Assembly: GCF_016808335.1 (NCBI RefSeq)
Contig: NC_053143.1
Coordinates: forward strand, 50,809,441-50,873,440
Direction of reading: 5' to 3'
DNA: 64,000 nucleotides
Source: Panicum virgatum
Lineage: Eukaryota > Streptophyta > Magnoliopsida > Poales > Poaceae
Below, piece after piece: positions 10,373-22,466 of this stretch. Position 1 is the stretch's first letter. Every line of letters begins with the position of its first letter. The notes beneath the pieces are model-generated. The model was given only the letters and a program-made list of their open reading frames with translations, ran no database searches and had not been told where the DNA came from. Made by a program: the position numbers and the translations under genes.

Positions 10373-13300
10373 TGCATGCTTTTATCCTAGTTTTCATAAA
10401 CACAACCTATTGGCCTGTTTTACAAAATTGCATATGTTTTGCTTGCTGAAAACACGGTTGGATAGCCACCCCTTGATTTGTTATAACCATTCCTTGACCA
10501 CCAAGATTAATGTCTGATTTTGTTTGGACGTTAATCGCTGCTACAACGCTTAGGATCTTATACACATTTCAACTCATTTTACAAAGAAAATGTGTGTGTG
10601 TGTGTGGAAAGGGATAAAAGTGGAATTTTCAAAAGATAAGTCTAGACGGGATGGATGGCATTTCTGTGTGAATTGCCGTTTGGTGTGCTTGTGCTTGTGT
10701 GGCAGAGCAAGGAAGGGAGATATCCATCTTGTCACCACTAAGGACTGAGTTGGTGTTACATCTCACCTAACTCCACTTTCGTGCAAACCACTTGACCGTT
10801 GTATGGGCAACGGCTTAGCATAAACCCCACTAGTTAGTCTGATAGCCATCAGTAGAGCTGAGAGCAACAGGTGACCAAGGAGAAGGGATATGTTCTGTGT
10901 GACTTAGGCCCCGGTTAAACCTCAGAGATAGGTCAATGTCCCCTTGGTGGAACCCGTGGTGGCTAGTCAGGTCTAGCTATGGTGGGTAAAGGCTTTGTTG
11001 GGATCTGCACCGACACTAAAGTGATCGTGTTGTGGTACCCCACTTGTGGGTAAAGTTGCACACCTCTGCAGAGTTGAAACCTATTCGAATAGTCCGTGAC
11101 CACGGTACTGGGCGGGTTACGGTGTGGTCACATAACTAGTGTTTACTTTGGGATGGGTTGGCATGAGTTGTTTTGGAAATGTGTCCGGCAGCTATGCCGT
11201 GTGCCACGGCGGATGAGGAGTCCGGTAGCATCTTAAAACTTGGATCCCGTGGGGATCAACCCCTCGTGTTACTTGGTACAAGAAAACTGGTTTTGGGAAA
11301 AATGCTTTCTTTCAAATGAACCCCTGCATAAAATATTGCTTTCAGCAAATCAAACCCTAGCCCTATCCTTGACTTACCATGTGTATGATATTCTGTTATA
11401 TCCCCTCCGTGGGTGTGGTTGGACTTGCTGAGTACGTTTGTACTCACCCCATTCTTTATTTTTATAGAGGAAGATCCAGACTTTGTACCTGACGATGTTG
11501 AGTAGGGGTACCGTCCTGCACCCAGCCTTGCCTGTGGATTTGGGTCACCCGCAGGAGTTATCGCATGGCGCAAGACTCTGATGACTTTCTTTTTATATTT
11601 AATATTGTTACGTGTGTATGGATTGTAATCCTCGCGATAGTGGCGCTTCTCTGCTCACTACCGCGTAGAGTTGTATGGTAATGAACCATCTGATGTAATA
11701 AATGTGTCATCAACCTCCTGGGACTGATGTTTGTAACACATTTAAGTCTTCTCTTATGAGGGGACGCTTCAACTGGGCTCTAATTTTCCTCATTGGGTAG
11801 AGCTGCCAGCGGTTGGTGCTAGTGGGGGTATTTTAGTCGCTTGGCGACATGATCTAGGACCAGCTACGACCACCAGGCTAGATAATTTCAGCTTGTCTGT
11901 TCAATTCTCCCCGGCCAACTCACAAGCCTGGTGGTTAACTTGTGTGTACGGTCCTCAAGGGAATGATAATAAAGTGCTTTTCATGCAAGAAATTCGTGAT
12001 GTGAGATCAGCTTGTCCTGGACCGTGGCTTCTGCTTGGGGATTTCAATTTAATAACACACACTGATGATAAGAACAGTGGGACTGTTGACAGGGCAATGA
12101 TGGGAAGATTTCGCCATTTGATCAGTGACTTGGAGCTAAAAGATTTGCCTCTGCTTGGCCGCAAATACACGTGGTCCAATCAGCAAGACCAGCCGACACT
12201 AGTCAAACTTGACAGAGTTCTTTGCTCAGCCAATTGGGAGCAGATGTTTCCTAACTATCTATTGCAGAGTTGTGCCACAGATGGGTCAGATCATTGCCCA
12301 CTCCTGCTAGGTTTGAATGATGTACAACCGGCTAAGGCCAGATTTCATTTTGAGGCCTTTTGGCCCAGCCTGGATGGTTTTCAAGAGGTAGTTGCAGCAG
12401 CTTGGGCATCTGAGGCAGTTTCTCATTGCCCATTTGACACCCTGGCAAGAAAATTCAGAACACTTGTTAGAAAACTTCAAAGCTGGAGCCAAAAGAAAGT
12501 GGGCCATGTCAATTCACAACTAGCACTAGCCAGGGAAGTGCTCCATCAGCTCGAATTATGGCTCAAGAACAAACTGAAGCCGCATTCCTTGGCTCTTTCC
12601 TCTCTGCAGCGTACCATCGCAAGAAGTAGATCCTGCATTGGTTGGCTTAAGGAAGGTGATGCCAATACATCTCTATTTCAGGCACACGCCCGACACCGCA
12701 AGAGGAAGAATTTCATTGCTAAGATCACCACGGTCGAGGGGACAATCCTCACCAAACATGACGAAAAGGAGCAGCATATCTTTGATTTCTATAACAGTTT
12801 GCTGGGCAGCAGTACTGACAGAGATATGACAGTTAATCTAGCAGAATTAGACATGCCAAATATTCCTCTACATGACCTAGAAGTTCCTTTTTCAGAAGAG
12901 GAAGTTTGGAAAACAGTAAAGACATTACCTTCCCATAAAGCTCCTGGCCCTGATGGGTTTACAGGCAGATTCTATAAAGTGTGTTGGCATATTATCAAAG
13001 TGGACATAATGGCTGCGATATCAGCTGTATGGAGCCGAAAATTCACCAACTTTGAGCTCTTGAATTCAGCTTTTGTCACTCTCCTACCAAAGAGAGAGGA
13101 TGCCTCTAGTATAAAGGATTACAGGCCCATCAGTTTAGTGCATTCATTCACCAAGCTGGTAACAAAAATCCTCGCCAACAGACTTGTCGGGTATTTGAAT
13201 CAGCTGGTTTCCCCCAACCAAAGCGCTTTCTTTAAAGGTCGGTTCATTTTTGACAACTTCATGCTGGTCCAACATACCACAAAGTTCCTGCACCAACAGA

Positions 13301-15316
13301 AACAGGCTCGCATTCTTCTCAAACTGGATATCACTAAGGCCTTTGACTCGGTTTCTTGGCCCTTCCTCCTGGAATTGTTGAATCAGTTGGGTTTTGGGCA
13401 AATTTGGTGTGATATCATAAGAGGGCTGCTAAGCACATCTTCCACTCAAGTACTCCTTAATGGCTCTCCAGGAGAAAAAATTTATCATCAGCGAGGCCTT
13501 AGACAGGGAGACCCACTATCCCCCATGCTCTTCATACTAGTCATGGATGTGCTGTGTCATATAATAAATAAAGCTGCGGAACAGAATATGCTACAACCAT
13601 TGGCGAGAAGAGCATTACGCCATAGGATCTTGTATGCTGATGATGTGGTGCTTTTCTTGAGGCCCTCGGCTAGTGATATTGAGATCACTTTGGATATATT
13701 GCAGCTATTTGGAATCGCTTCTGGGCTCATAACAAACCTCCAAAAAAGCAGTGTCCTTCCCATCCAGTGCAGTGAAGATGACAAAGTATTCTTGCAGGAA
13801 TCCTTGCCATGCCAAATCTCGGAGTTTCCATGTAAATACCTAGGGGTTCCTCTCTCCCCTCACAAACTCACTAAAGCTCAAGCAATGTCTTGTGGAAAGA
13901 GTAGCAGACAGACTCCCAAGTTGGAAGGCTGACTTGCTCACCAAAGCTGGTAGGGTAATATTGGTCCAGTATGTGCTCACCTCAATGCTCATCTACATTT
14001 TGTTAGCACTTGATCTGCCACCCAGTGTCTTGAAGGCAATAGACAAGATCATAAGAGCTTTCTTATGGAAGGGCCGGAAGGATGTTAAAGGAGGGCATTG
14101 TCTGCTTGCATGGCCAAAAGTCACAAGACCAGTTTTTTTAGGAGGGCTTGGCATCTATGACCTCCAAAAACTGGGATGGGCACTAAAACATAGGTGGCTA
14201 TGGCTGCAGAAAACTGAACCTGAAAAGGCATGGTCTTTTTTCCCAATTCAGGCCCAACACCAGGTCTAGTCCTTTTTTGCAATGGCTGTCAAAACAGTAA
14301 TTGGAAATGGAAAAAACACTAGTTTTTGGACAGATGGCTGGTTGCTTGACCAAAGCCTAAAACAGACCCTGCCACATCTATACAGTGCAGTAGCAGTAAG
14401 AGCAAGGAAAAGAACAGTGTTCGATGCTATAACTGATGGAAGGTGGATTTCAGATATTAGAGGAGCATTGAGTGTGCAGGTTTTGATTGAATACATTCAT
14501 CTTTGGGAGCTTCTTTCAGATGTTGAGCTACAGCCAAAGGTGGAAGATTTACATATTTGGAAGTTCACAGCCTCTAGTCTTTATTCCACCAAATCAGCAT
14601 ATGAGGCTCTTTTCATTGGTGCCACCCAATTCGACCCTTGGGAGAGAATTTGGAAAAGCTGGGCTCCGGGGAAATGCAAGTTCTTTTTGTGGACTGCTGC
14701 CCATAATTGATGCTGGACAACAGACAGACTTGCTAAAAGAGGCCTTAACCATCCACCAAAATGTCCACTTTGTGATCAAATTGAAGAAACAATAGACCAC
14801 CTGCTGGTTTCTTGTGTCTTCACCCGGCAATTCTGGTTCATCATCTTGCAGCAATTTGGGTTACAAGCTGCAGCACCACAGCTAGCTGATATCTGCTTTG
14901 TGGATTGGTGGGGAGGAGTTAGCAGCATGCTTTCTGGTCAGGGTAAAAAAGGAGTTAACTCTATCATTATCTTAGGGGCCTGGTTAATTTGGAAACATCG
15001 CAACCGTTGTGTGTTTGATGGTGAGACCCCCAATGTTTCCCGGGTTGTGGAAGCCTTTAGAGAGGAGGTCCAGTTGTGGTCTGTAGCAGGGGCCAGAGGA
15101 GTTTCATATCTCCTCGCCTTAGCTCCCTCTTAGTTGAAGAGGGTGTGTGTTCGTGTGGTCTGGTCCCTGTTAGTGTCTATTTTAAGAGGGAGAAAGTACT
15201 AGTTTTTGAGGGTGTGTTACAGACCCTTTATCCCTGTAACAGTTTTGGGGGGGTACCCCCACAATTTCTTCTTAATATATTGATGCGCAGTTCTCCTGTG
15301 CGTTCGAGGAAAAAAC

Positions 15317-16920
15317 ATCTTATTACCACATTCACAGCAAGATCTAGAACCCAATCTGGTTATAACTAAAGATTACATTGTCTTGGAAAAAGATAAAACT
15401 ACTTCATTATGCCAACGAACTGAATTGGAGAGAAAAATATGTTGTACTTCTGCTTGTTTCAAAATGATGACATACAAACTTAAGTTTCGTGTGCAACTTC
15501 CCTCTGCTAATAATTTACTAATTATGATTCCACAAGCATTGGTTGGTAAGTTCGTATATGCTAGGATGTAAACTGAAAAGGCTACTTTTCATCGTCTTTG
15601 GTGCATGGTGGGTGCAGCAAAGATTAGATTCCTTGACCGTAATTTCCTCGCAAACTACCACCAGAACAGCACAAAACTTTTTCTCCCAAAAGTCTCTATC
15701 TATACTTCTACCTTACAATAGAATCTTTCTATGTTCTTCTAGATGTGTTCAATTTTATGTTTTTGTCAAGGCTCAAATTATATTGATATGAATGAATTCC
15801 TCATGGTTTCTAAATATGGCATTAGATTGGTCTTCGATCTGATGAGAGTGGTCTTCCTTACAAAATTTGAAGAAGTTAAATTGAGTTCTGATAATTGGGC
15901 CAGATTGTGACAGTCCAAGTGCCCGTTCATCTATCCATCATATATGGTCCGGCACTCAGGCTACGTTGTCTTCAGGTGTAACATGAATCTTAATGCCTGA
16001 GATAATCTGCCTGCCGCAGCACAGTTATCGTGCTGTGTTTATAAGGCTCAGTACTGAAGTTAACAGCTGGGGCTCCAAGTTTTCTCAGCACACAGATGAA
16101 GCATATAAAACTGGATCATCTACCAATCTCTGGGCACAGCATAGCACACAAGATTGGTCACACTGTCAGGTTTCCCTCAAATAGCCAACAGTAACTGCAA
16201 TAATAATGGTCTTGTAAGAACTTTATATGCTTTCTATAAAAGCAGGGGAACCTTTACTAAAAAAACTGCAACAATGGTTTCTTCAAAAAAAAAAACTGCA
16301 ACAATGAACGCAAAGTTTGAACCAAATTAGTGCCACATTCAACAATGAATAAATTACCTCCCTAACATATATAACCTCGTTTTTACTCAGTTCTATTGTT
16401 AATTGATGCACCAATGGGCAGTTTTACTGTTGTTCGCTGCAGCAGTTGACTACTTTCCTAAAACGATGTCGTTGCGTAATTTGACACCTCAATCAGTGGA
16501 TTGTTTTGGAAGGTATCCTTGCATTTCCCTCCTTGGCTACCTCAAGATTACCCAGCTGGATGGATTCTTAATTAATTTGTTCCAAAAGTGTGCCTTGCAT
16601 TGTGATCACTATGAGGAATTCTTGCAAAGTCATACTCAAAATTTCATTTTTTTTTACCGAAAATGAGATTACTGTGTTTGCCAATGAAAACATTCCTTAG
16701 ACACGTCCTGATGAGTGGTGTGACATGTAAATTCGTCTCCCTTCCACAGTTAGAAAAATATTGTTGTTTCAAACGTACAGCCAAATTATTAAATAAATTA
16801 AAGCCACATGCACGTAGCTGATACGCGTACACGCGTCCCTAAATCTAATACGACGGTCTTGTTTACCATCGAAGTTGGGCTGTCAGGGTCTCAGGGATAC
16901 TGAAGTTAGTTAGCTCTACC
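15317..16920. other. Intergenic, no gene recognised
   Basis: Only short frames with no recognisable product are present. The stretch contains one micro-retroposition scar at 16261-16306. The rest is AT-rich unique-looking sequence upstream of the HIPP promoter. Confidence 0.5.
16261..16306 (+). mobile_element. Micro-retroposon scar
   Basis: The segment aaaaactgcaacaatg occurs at 16261-16276 and 16291-16306. The intervening 14 bases, gtttcttcaaaaaa, end in an A run that merges with the second copy. The target duplication is at least 12 bp (actgcaacaatg). Confidence 0.65.
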
Positions 16921-16979
16921 TGAACGTGGGGTCATGTGACCTCGCTCATCAGGCACACGACGTGCGCCTAAGCCTTCTC

Positions 16980-16989
16980 CTATATATAA
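16980..16989 (+). promoter_or_regulatory. TATA box of HIPP gene
   Basis: The sequence ctatatataa lies about 155 bp upstream of the HIPP start codon. It is followed by a (CT)-rich leader, as is common in plant promoters. Confidence 0.6.
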
Positions 16990-17028
16990 GGCGCCTCACT
17001 ATCTGCCCTCCCTCCTCTTCACACTGCA

Positions 17029-17030
<2 letters not shown>

Positions 17031-17099
<69 letters not shown>
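17031..17099. repeat. (CT)n microsatellite in HIPP 5' UTR
   Basis: An uninterrupted CT dinucleotide tract of about 34 units lies between the TATA box and the start codon. A second (CT)n tract (about 17153-17206) starts five bases into intron 1. The long frames across both tracts are artefacts of the repeat. Confidence 0.95.
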
Positions 17100-17101
<2 letters not shown>

Positions 17102-17136
17102 ATGTGAGAAACCAAGGATCAGTTCACACCCAAGCC

Positions 17137-17150
17137 ATGGCAGAGAAGGT

Positions 17151-17208
<58 letters not shown>

Positions 17209-18603
17209 CCCCCCTCTCTCTCCATGAGCGCTCTGTGGTGCACAACTGCGCGTTCTTGTTTTCATGGATCTCAATTTGTGGTGGTTGATCATGATCACTA
17301 ACCTGTATGCTGTTCTTCTGAAACTGAAAGGGTTAGAGGAGCAAGAATATGTTCTAAAGTTTTGTGTACTCACTCATGTTTGTCTCTAGGAATAATATCT
17401 CCATCCCGTATTTCAGAATCAAACTGTTCAAGAGCTAGCATGTTGCATCACTTTATCTAAGTGATTGATGCTTTTCAAAATTCCCCTTCTTTCCGATCAA
17501 TGAAAATCCTTCTTGTTTTGACGGAACTTGTCAAGAGATTATGATGGTCCTGTTAATGGTATTTCAAGTTTACAACAAAATTCAAGGCTGAGTTGATGGG
17601 GGGAGTTACCTGATTAAATTGTCCGTTTCTAGAGAAATCAAAAAGTTTACTGTCACTGATTGTTCCACACTAGCATCTATTCTACTGTTACTAATCACAA
17701 GAGAAATAAAGAAAATGCATGCATTTGCTGAATTTAAGAAAAATTTGCAATGTTTGAAGAAGGATGCCCTTTTGTTATAGCTCGGTGCTGTCAAAAAAAT
17801 ATTTTACTACTTACTAATTAACACACCGCTGTCAACACAGATCTCCATGATAATCGTCGTGGTTAACCTTGATTGCCACAAGTGCTACAATAAGATCCGC
17901 AAGATTCTATGCCAGCTCCAAGGTAAGAGAAATACTGAAGCCTCTCTTCAGTAAGATGATTCATCACAATTGTTTGGAACTGTACACAAATTCGAGCAAA
18001 ATTTCAGTGCTTCAATGTTCAAACATCTCTAGGACGATCGCACAAATTCACTCTAAACCTCGAGTTGTTCATGCAGACTGCGAGAGGATCCAGATGATCT
18101 CCTTCGACGATAAGAGCAAGACGATCACCATCGTCGGGCCGTTCGACCCGATCAGGCTCGCCTGCAAGCTCCGGTGCAAGGGCGGCAAGGTGATCAGGGA
18201 CATCCACATCGTGGACAACGGAGCCGCCGCAGAGGATGGCAGAGCGGCCACTGTCGCCGGATCGGAGCCGGCGAAGAACGGCAGGCCGAAGCACGACGAT
18301 GAGCCGCTGCGGTCACCTAATAAGCCGTCAAAGCCGCCGCGCCCGCCGTGTAGGCCGTGCGAGCAGGCGCCGGTGGAGTACGTGATACCGACGGTGGAGA
18401 TCCCGTCGTTGCCGGCGCCGCCGGTGGGGCCGTGCGGGTGCCCCTGCTGCGCGCCGTGCCACCTGGGCTACTACGAGGGGTGCCGGTGCTGCTGCTGCGG
18501 CAGGTTGTACGCGCAGCCGCTGCGGGCGCCGGCGGGGTGCGGGTACAGGAGCTGCCGGACCTTCAGCGACGAGGACCCGACAGCGGCGTGCAGCATCATG
18601 TGA
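17137..18603 (+). CDS. Heavy-metal-associated isoprenylated plant protein (HIPP type)
   Basis: Three exons: 17137-17148 (MAEK only), 17841-17922 and 18077-18603, all with GT-AG borders and a 206-residue product. Residues 5-65 form a heavy-metal-associated (HMA) domain with the metal-binding LDCHKC motif (Cys-x-x-Cys), IRKILCQLQ, the DDKSKTITIVGPFDP strand and a KLRCKGGK end. The middle is proline- and lysine-rich with PPRPPCRPC. The C-terminal part is strikingly Cys-rich (CGCPCCAPC and a CRCCCCG cluster), and the protein ends CSIM, a CaaX prenylation motif. Such proteins bind soft metals and are membrane-anchored; the best known grass relative is the Pi21 blast-susceptibility factor, but which paralogue this is cannot be told. 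Exon 1 has only 12 coding bases. Intron 1 is partly duplicated at the left window edge. Confidence 0.85.
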
Positions 18604-18821
18604 TGGTTTTCAGTGGAGTCTTGGTAGTAACAAGTTCTGCACAGTGGCCCAATGTCTACGGGAGTTTTTCAGTGTTTTTTGCGTGGATTAAAATTGGGTT
18701 TTCAGTGGTTTTTGCACAGATTGGTGGATTAATATGAAATGAGCATGTTTAAATGATCTTGTGAGATTGTTCAAAAAAAACTATATATAGTTGATTTTCT
18801 TAACGAATGGCACACTTGACT

Positions 18822-19013
18822 GAACACTGAAAATTGGTGTACACCTGGTGTGCCTAATTGGTAGAGCTTGAGTTCTTTTAGAGAGGTGGAGTGCGGGCTC
18901 TCTTTGTAAATTTTTTTTCCAGTTTTGTAGCCTCTTGGCTTTACTCTCTCCTTATTAATACAATGGGCAGCTCTTCTGCCAGTTCCGTTTCAAAAAAAGA
19001 ACACTGAAGATTG
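18822..19013 (+). mobile_element. Truncated LINE 3' end with 15-bp target duplication
   Basis: Copies gaacactgaaaattg (18822-18836) and gaacactgaagattg (18999-19013) flank 162 bp. The insert ends tattaatacaatgggcagc, a short spacer and an A run. The ttaata and gcagctcttctgcc features parallel the tail of the LINE ending at 15316, so it is probably a related L1 family. Confidence 0.75.
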
Positions 19014-19896
19014 CTGTATTACAGTGCTATGTTGAGTCTGCAAGACAAACAGGATCAGATTCTCCTGAAAAAGTCTGCAACCATAAAAGGAGAAAAGATC
19101 GATGCTTGTGGCTTGTATTCCCTGGACCATTAGCACAAATCTAGTCATTAGGATGATTCGTCAAAAATTGTTCCCATCTTGACAAACTATCATCAGCCTT
19201 TCACCAACTGCCATTTACCAACGTTGTTAACGGCTTACGTGCAGCAAAAGCAGAGTCTCGTCAGAGAACACGTACTCGATCTAGTCTCGGGAAGGAATCC
19301 ACGACTGTAATGTCTTCAGGTTAGACCTACAGTTCAAAAGTTTGAGAGCTCAGCGTCCCTTGAAAATAAACTAGCACAAAAGAAGGCAGAGGAATTTGTT
19401 CCTGTGCTGTGTTGTGAGGCTGGGAGATGAGCACAGCATAGACAGGTGCCTGTCTATGCTGTGCCAAAATGAAGAAAGAGAAGCCACACATCATCATCGA
19501 TGTGCTAGCTTTTTGTCGATGTAGGTGGAAAGTCTTTGATGGCGAGGATTTGGTCCTCGATCTAGCATCATCGATGTCGTGCTGTAAATTTTGTGGAAAA
19601 TCAGTTACTTTGTTTGCGTAATCAAGCATATAACGAGATTGCATCAACGGTTCAGTACCAAAGCACAAAGTCCATTTTTGGGATGCTGAAGATTTGTCAA
19701 GGGAAAGGCATTATGATTCTCTAAAGCTTCTTCTGCGAATACAATAATGCGCACAAGCTAGAGTCACAAGATGCCTTTACATTATCATACTGTACTAACC
19801 TTTTAAAAATGAATTATACCATATAACACTAGAAACGGCATCGTTCTTTTGGTCTCTTTTTGAGGTGATTAGAGAGCCTCCATTCACTGATTCTCA
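19014..19896. other. Intergenic, no gene recognised
   Basis: Only short frames are present, none with a recognisable product. The sequence lies between the HIPP 3' flank and a MITE. Confidence 0.5.
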
Positions 19897-20157
19897 GCCC
19901 GTTCGGTTGCTTGTAATTGGCTGAGCTGGTGGCTGGGCGTACAGTTGCAGCTGGTAGCTACTTTTCCTGCTGGAAAAAGTGGCTGGCTTATCCACTGAGA
20001 TGGCTGGTACCCTAGCTGAGATGCGCGACGCGAAAGAGCGAGGGGGGAGCCGGTCGCGGACGCCGTGGCTTATCCAGCTGTCAGGCTGGTGATGGGCTGC
20101 CGGATCAGCCCGGCCGTTCCCATCCCAGCCCAGCCAATTACGAGCAACCGAACAAGT
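19897..20157. mobile_element. MITE with terminal inverted repeats
   Basis: The left end cccgttcggttgcttgtaat is matched in inverted orientation by the right end attacgagcaaccgaacaag. Beyond these, gctggctgggc-type segments on both sides can also pair. The block is about 260 bp with no coding potential. A clear target duplication was not found. Confidence 0.65.
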
Positions 20158-20212
20158 TGTCACTCTTTTAAGTTTAAAAGCGCACTTAGTGGTAAGTTGC
20201 TTACAGCTTAGG

Positions 20213-20990
20213 GCAAGCCCAATGCATGTGGCTCAGATGGCATTACGGGTGGGATCCGTTGCAATTGACAATAACTATAGTTAGGTCCACAATGGCAAAA
20301 GCCTCTGGCAGAGATAATATGGTTCCTACTGGGTCCCACTTAGTCTAAAAAAATCAGCCACCAGAAACATCCGTGAACTCTCATTCGCGCAAGAAAAATC
20401 CCCATCCGCGCTGTTCCTCCGCCCGATCCCCAATTCCACCGGCGGCGCTCGTTTGGTTTCCAGGGTGGCCATGCTAGATCCCGCAAATCCAATCCATCCC
20501 CAACCTCCACCACCCGGCCTATGACTCATGGAGATCCTTCTGGTCATGGATTGCCCGTCGCCCGGGGGTACGCCCCTCTAGCACTGGCGCCCTATCTCCT
20601 CTGTGATTGGATTCATGGCGAGCCACGGCAACGACGAATCGAGGTGGCGGACTGGTGCCACATCCCTGAACAGGCGCGCACCATGGCCAACCTTGCTCCT
20701 ACGGCAGATCCTTGTGGTGGAAGAGGATCCTGGGGTCTGCATCTATGACGATGGTACATGCGAACAATAGGTATGAAAAGTTGCTTAGTAGCTCTTGCCT
20801 GCATCCATTGCTTCCAGTAGATAATAATCTATTCACTGATAGAAAATTATACATAAGAACACTTGGTTGAACAGCTTAATTTCACGGTTGAGACAATGTT
20901 ACTAGTACATGCTTCAGGTAGGCATACAAGCAAATTAGATGAACTGAGTAAACACTACTACAATATAAAGTTCATAACATACTAATAAAC
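20213..20990 (-). mobile_element. Left flank of PIF/Harbinger element
   Basis: A start reading gggcaagcccaatgcatgtg resembles ends of grass PIF/Harbinger elements. The stretch up to the transposase is non-coding, with a GC-rich part at 20390-20760 and an AT-rich part after it. The boundary is tentative because no matching right end is found in the window. Confidence 0.35.
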
Positions 20991-21523
20991 TCTAGTTTTG
21001 TTGTGGCTGACTACCAAATTTTTGCCATATGTGCTCCACCAAATCAGCCTTGAGACGCCGATGGATTGTTCGATCACGAATATTCGTGTCTTGCTGTAGG
21101 ACCTGTGCAAATCCATGGACTGGGCCTTGGGCAAGTCCGGTAATTTATGCAGAAACTTGAGATTGTTCGTATGTGTTGTCATCAGGTATCCCATAGGAGT
21201 CCCTCTCATCCTCAGTTATCATATTGTGCAAAATAACACAAGCATACATAATATCAGCTAGTTGTTCCCTTTCCCAAAGTCGTGCTGGATGACGGATGAT
21301 GGCCCAACGTTTTTGCAAAACCCCAAATGCACGTTCGACATCTTTTCTTGCTGATTCTTGACATTGTGCATACAATTTAGCCTTGTCATTTTGAGGTCTA
21401 GTAATCGATTTGGCAAATGCAGCCCACTCTGGATAAATTCCGTCAGCTAGATAGTATCCCATGTTATATTCTGTCCCATTGACGGTAAACTGAATGGTTG
21501 GAGCTCTTCCTTGTAGCACTTCA

Positions 21524-21941
21524 TGTCAGACCCGGGGCAGCAGGACTGCTCACGGGTATAGAATATTCTAGAGTAGGGAGTACCACATAGATACACCCTA
21601 CCTCCAGTGTAACTATTCGTACAAAAGTAGGACTAGCCAAAATACAAGAAAACTACCCGACCCACTCGGAGTAGGACTCTAAACGTACTCAGCTAGGACT
21701 TTCCATGTAACCCCGTTCCCCCAGATCATATAAGGGCGAACGGGAACCCCTCCAAAACATCGAACAATACCAGAGGGAATACAAACCAACACACAGAACG
21801 TAGGGTATTACGCTCCGGCGGCCCGAACCTGTCTAAATCCTTGTGTTCCTTGCACCATCGAGTTCTGATCTCGGCGAGTCCCTACTCATAACCACTCTCC
21901 TTGAGATACCCATCGGAGAACCCGACGGTAAAACACCGACA
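21524..21941 (+). mobile_element. 418-bp solo LTR with 5-bp target duplication
   Basis: It starts TGTCAGACCCGGGG and ends AAAACACCGACA, flanked by cttca at 21519-21523 and 21942-21946. A TATA-like catataagggc at about 21727 sets the plus orientation. It carries no coding sequence. It interrupts the Harbinger transposase frame. Confidence 0.9.
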
Positions 21942-22072
21942 CTTCAGTGAATAATGGCGACTGTTTTAAAACATTAATATCATTGTTTGAACCAGCAACA
22001 CCAAAAAAGGCATGCCAAATCCATATGTCCGCACAGCTTCAAGCATGATAGTGGGTACACCAATATCACCAC

Positions 22073-22466
22073 CAGGGGCGGAGCCCAGTGGAGGCGAAAC
22101 TGGGCTCCGGCCCCCCTTGCCTAGAGCAAAATTTTAAGACCCGTGTATTGGGCAACGCTTCCAGCCCACTGTAAGTCTTATATGACCAGCCCAAGGTCAA
22201 AACTAAGGAGCAAGCCCATCATCAGGCCACCTGTACTCAATAGTTTACCATCCAACTAGTTCCTAGCAAGCTTACGGAGCCGGTCAGCCCAAAGCAGCAG
22301 CAACGCACGGATGCCAGTAGCTGAGGGCCAAGGAGGTGGCATTGTCCGGCCTATGTGCTGCCCCGGCCACGGTGATCTCGCTGGCTCACAACTCGGTATT
22401 ACTGTAGCACCGCTAGGCAAATCCCCCCCCCCCCCCCCCCTCGTTTTACTTCACCCTCCGCCACTG
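22073..22466. mobile_element. Non-autonomous hAT element with 8-bp target duplication
   Basis: Ends CAGGGGCGGAG and, inverted, CAGTGGCGGAG are flanked by exact 8-bp copies atcaccac (22065-22072 and 22467-22474). Target length and terminal sequence fit hAT. It is 394 bp with no transposase and includes an 18-base C run at 22423-22440. It sits in the Harbinger transposase frame. Confidence 0.9.

Larger units (their letters stand above)
8467..11771 (+). mobile_element. 3.3-kb solo LTR with 5-bp target duplication inside the LINE
   Basis: The block starts TGTGACATCC and ends GGACGCTTCA (TG...CA). It is flanked by gctgg (8462-8466) and actgg (11772-11776), a 5-bp target duplication with one difference. 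Removing it joins the LINE endonuclease frame without a shift. There is no gag or pol, so it is a solo LTR formed by LTR-LTR recombination. Its 5' third is very GC-rich with long spurious frames; a TATA box (tataaag, 9297-9303) ends that part. The length and ends suggest a long-LTR Ty3/gypsy family. Relatives lie at 48955-51927 and 51934-55869. It contains the acidic coding-like island annotated at 10220-10372. Confidence 0.85.
8304..15133 (+). pseudogene. LINE ORF2: endonuclease, reverse transcriptase and zf-RVT, split and mutated
   Basis: ORF2 opens MNPSKILCWNVRGLNSRARQ, the start of the exonuclease-endonuclease-phosphatase domain, and runs to 8466, where the solo LTR interrupts it. It resumes at 11777 with LPAVGASGGILVAWR, then WWLTCVYGP, LLLGDFN and GSDHCPLLL. 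The reverse transcriptase follows (about 12900-13900): HKAPGPDGF, YRPISLVHSFTKLVTKILANR, NQSAFFKGR, the LDITKAFDSV motif, GLRQGDPLSPMLF and the YADDVV catalytic box. A frameshift near 13890, a stop at 14267 and a TGA at 14708 break the rest. The rest still shows the C-terminal FFLWTAAHN region, a CPLCDQIEETIDHLLVSC zinc motif and WKHRNRCVFDG. Catalytic Asp residues are present but the gene is dead. Confidence 0.9.
7747..15316 (+). mobile_element. 5'-truncated plant L1-type LINE, interrupted by a solo LTR
   Basis: The element contains the C-terminal end of ORF1 (7754-8266), ORF2 (8304-15133, minus the inserted LTR) and a 3' UTR. The 3' end reads gatgcgcagttctcctgtgcg, ttcgagg, then a short A run at about 15309-15316. 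The same tail occurs as a small insertion at 37240-37292. Length without the LTR is about 4.3 kb. Flanking target duplications could not be found, probably because of divergence. Confidence 0.85.

Noticed and set aside
16926..17373. Frames of Ser/Leu or Arg/Glu dipeptides
   Set aside because: Translations of the (CT)n microsatellites.
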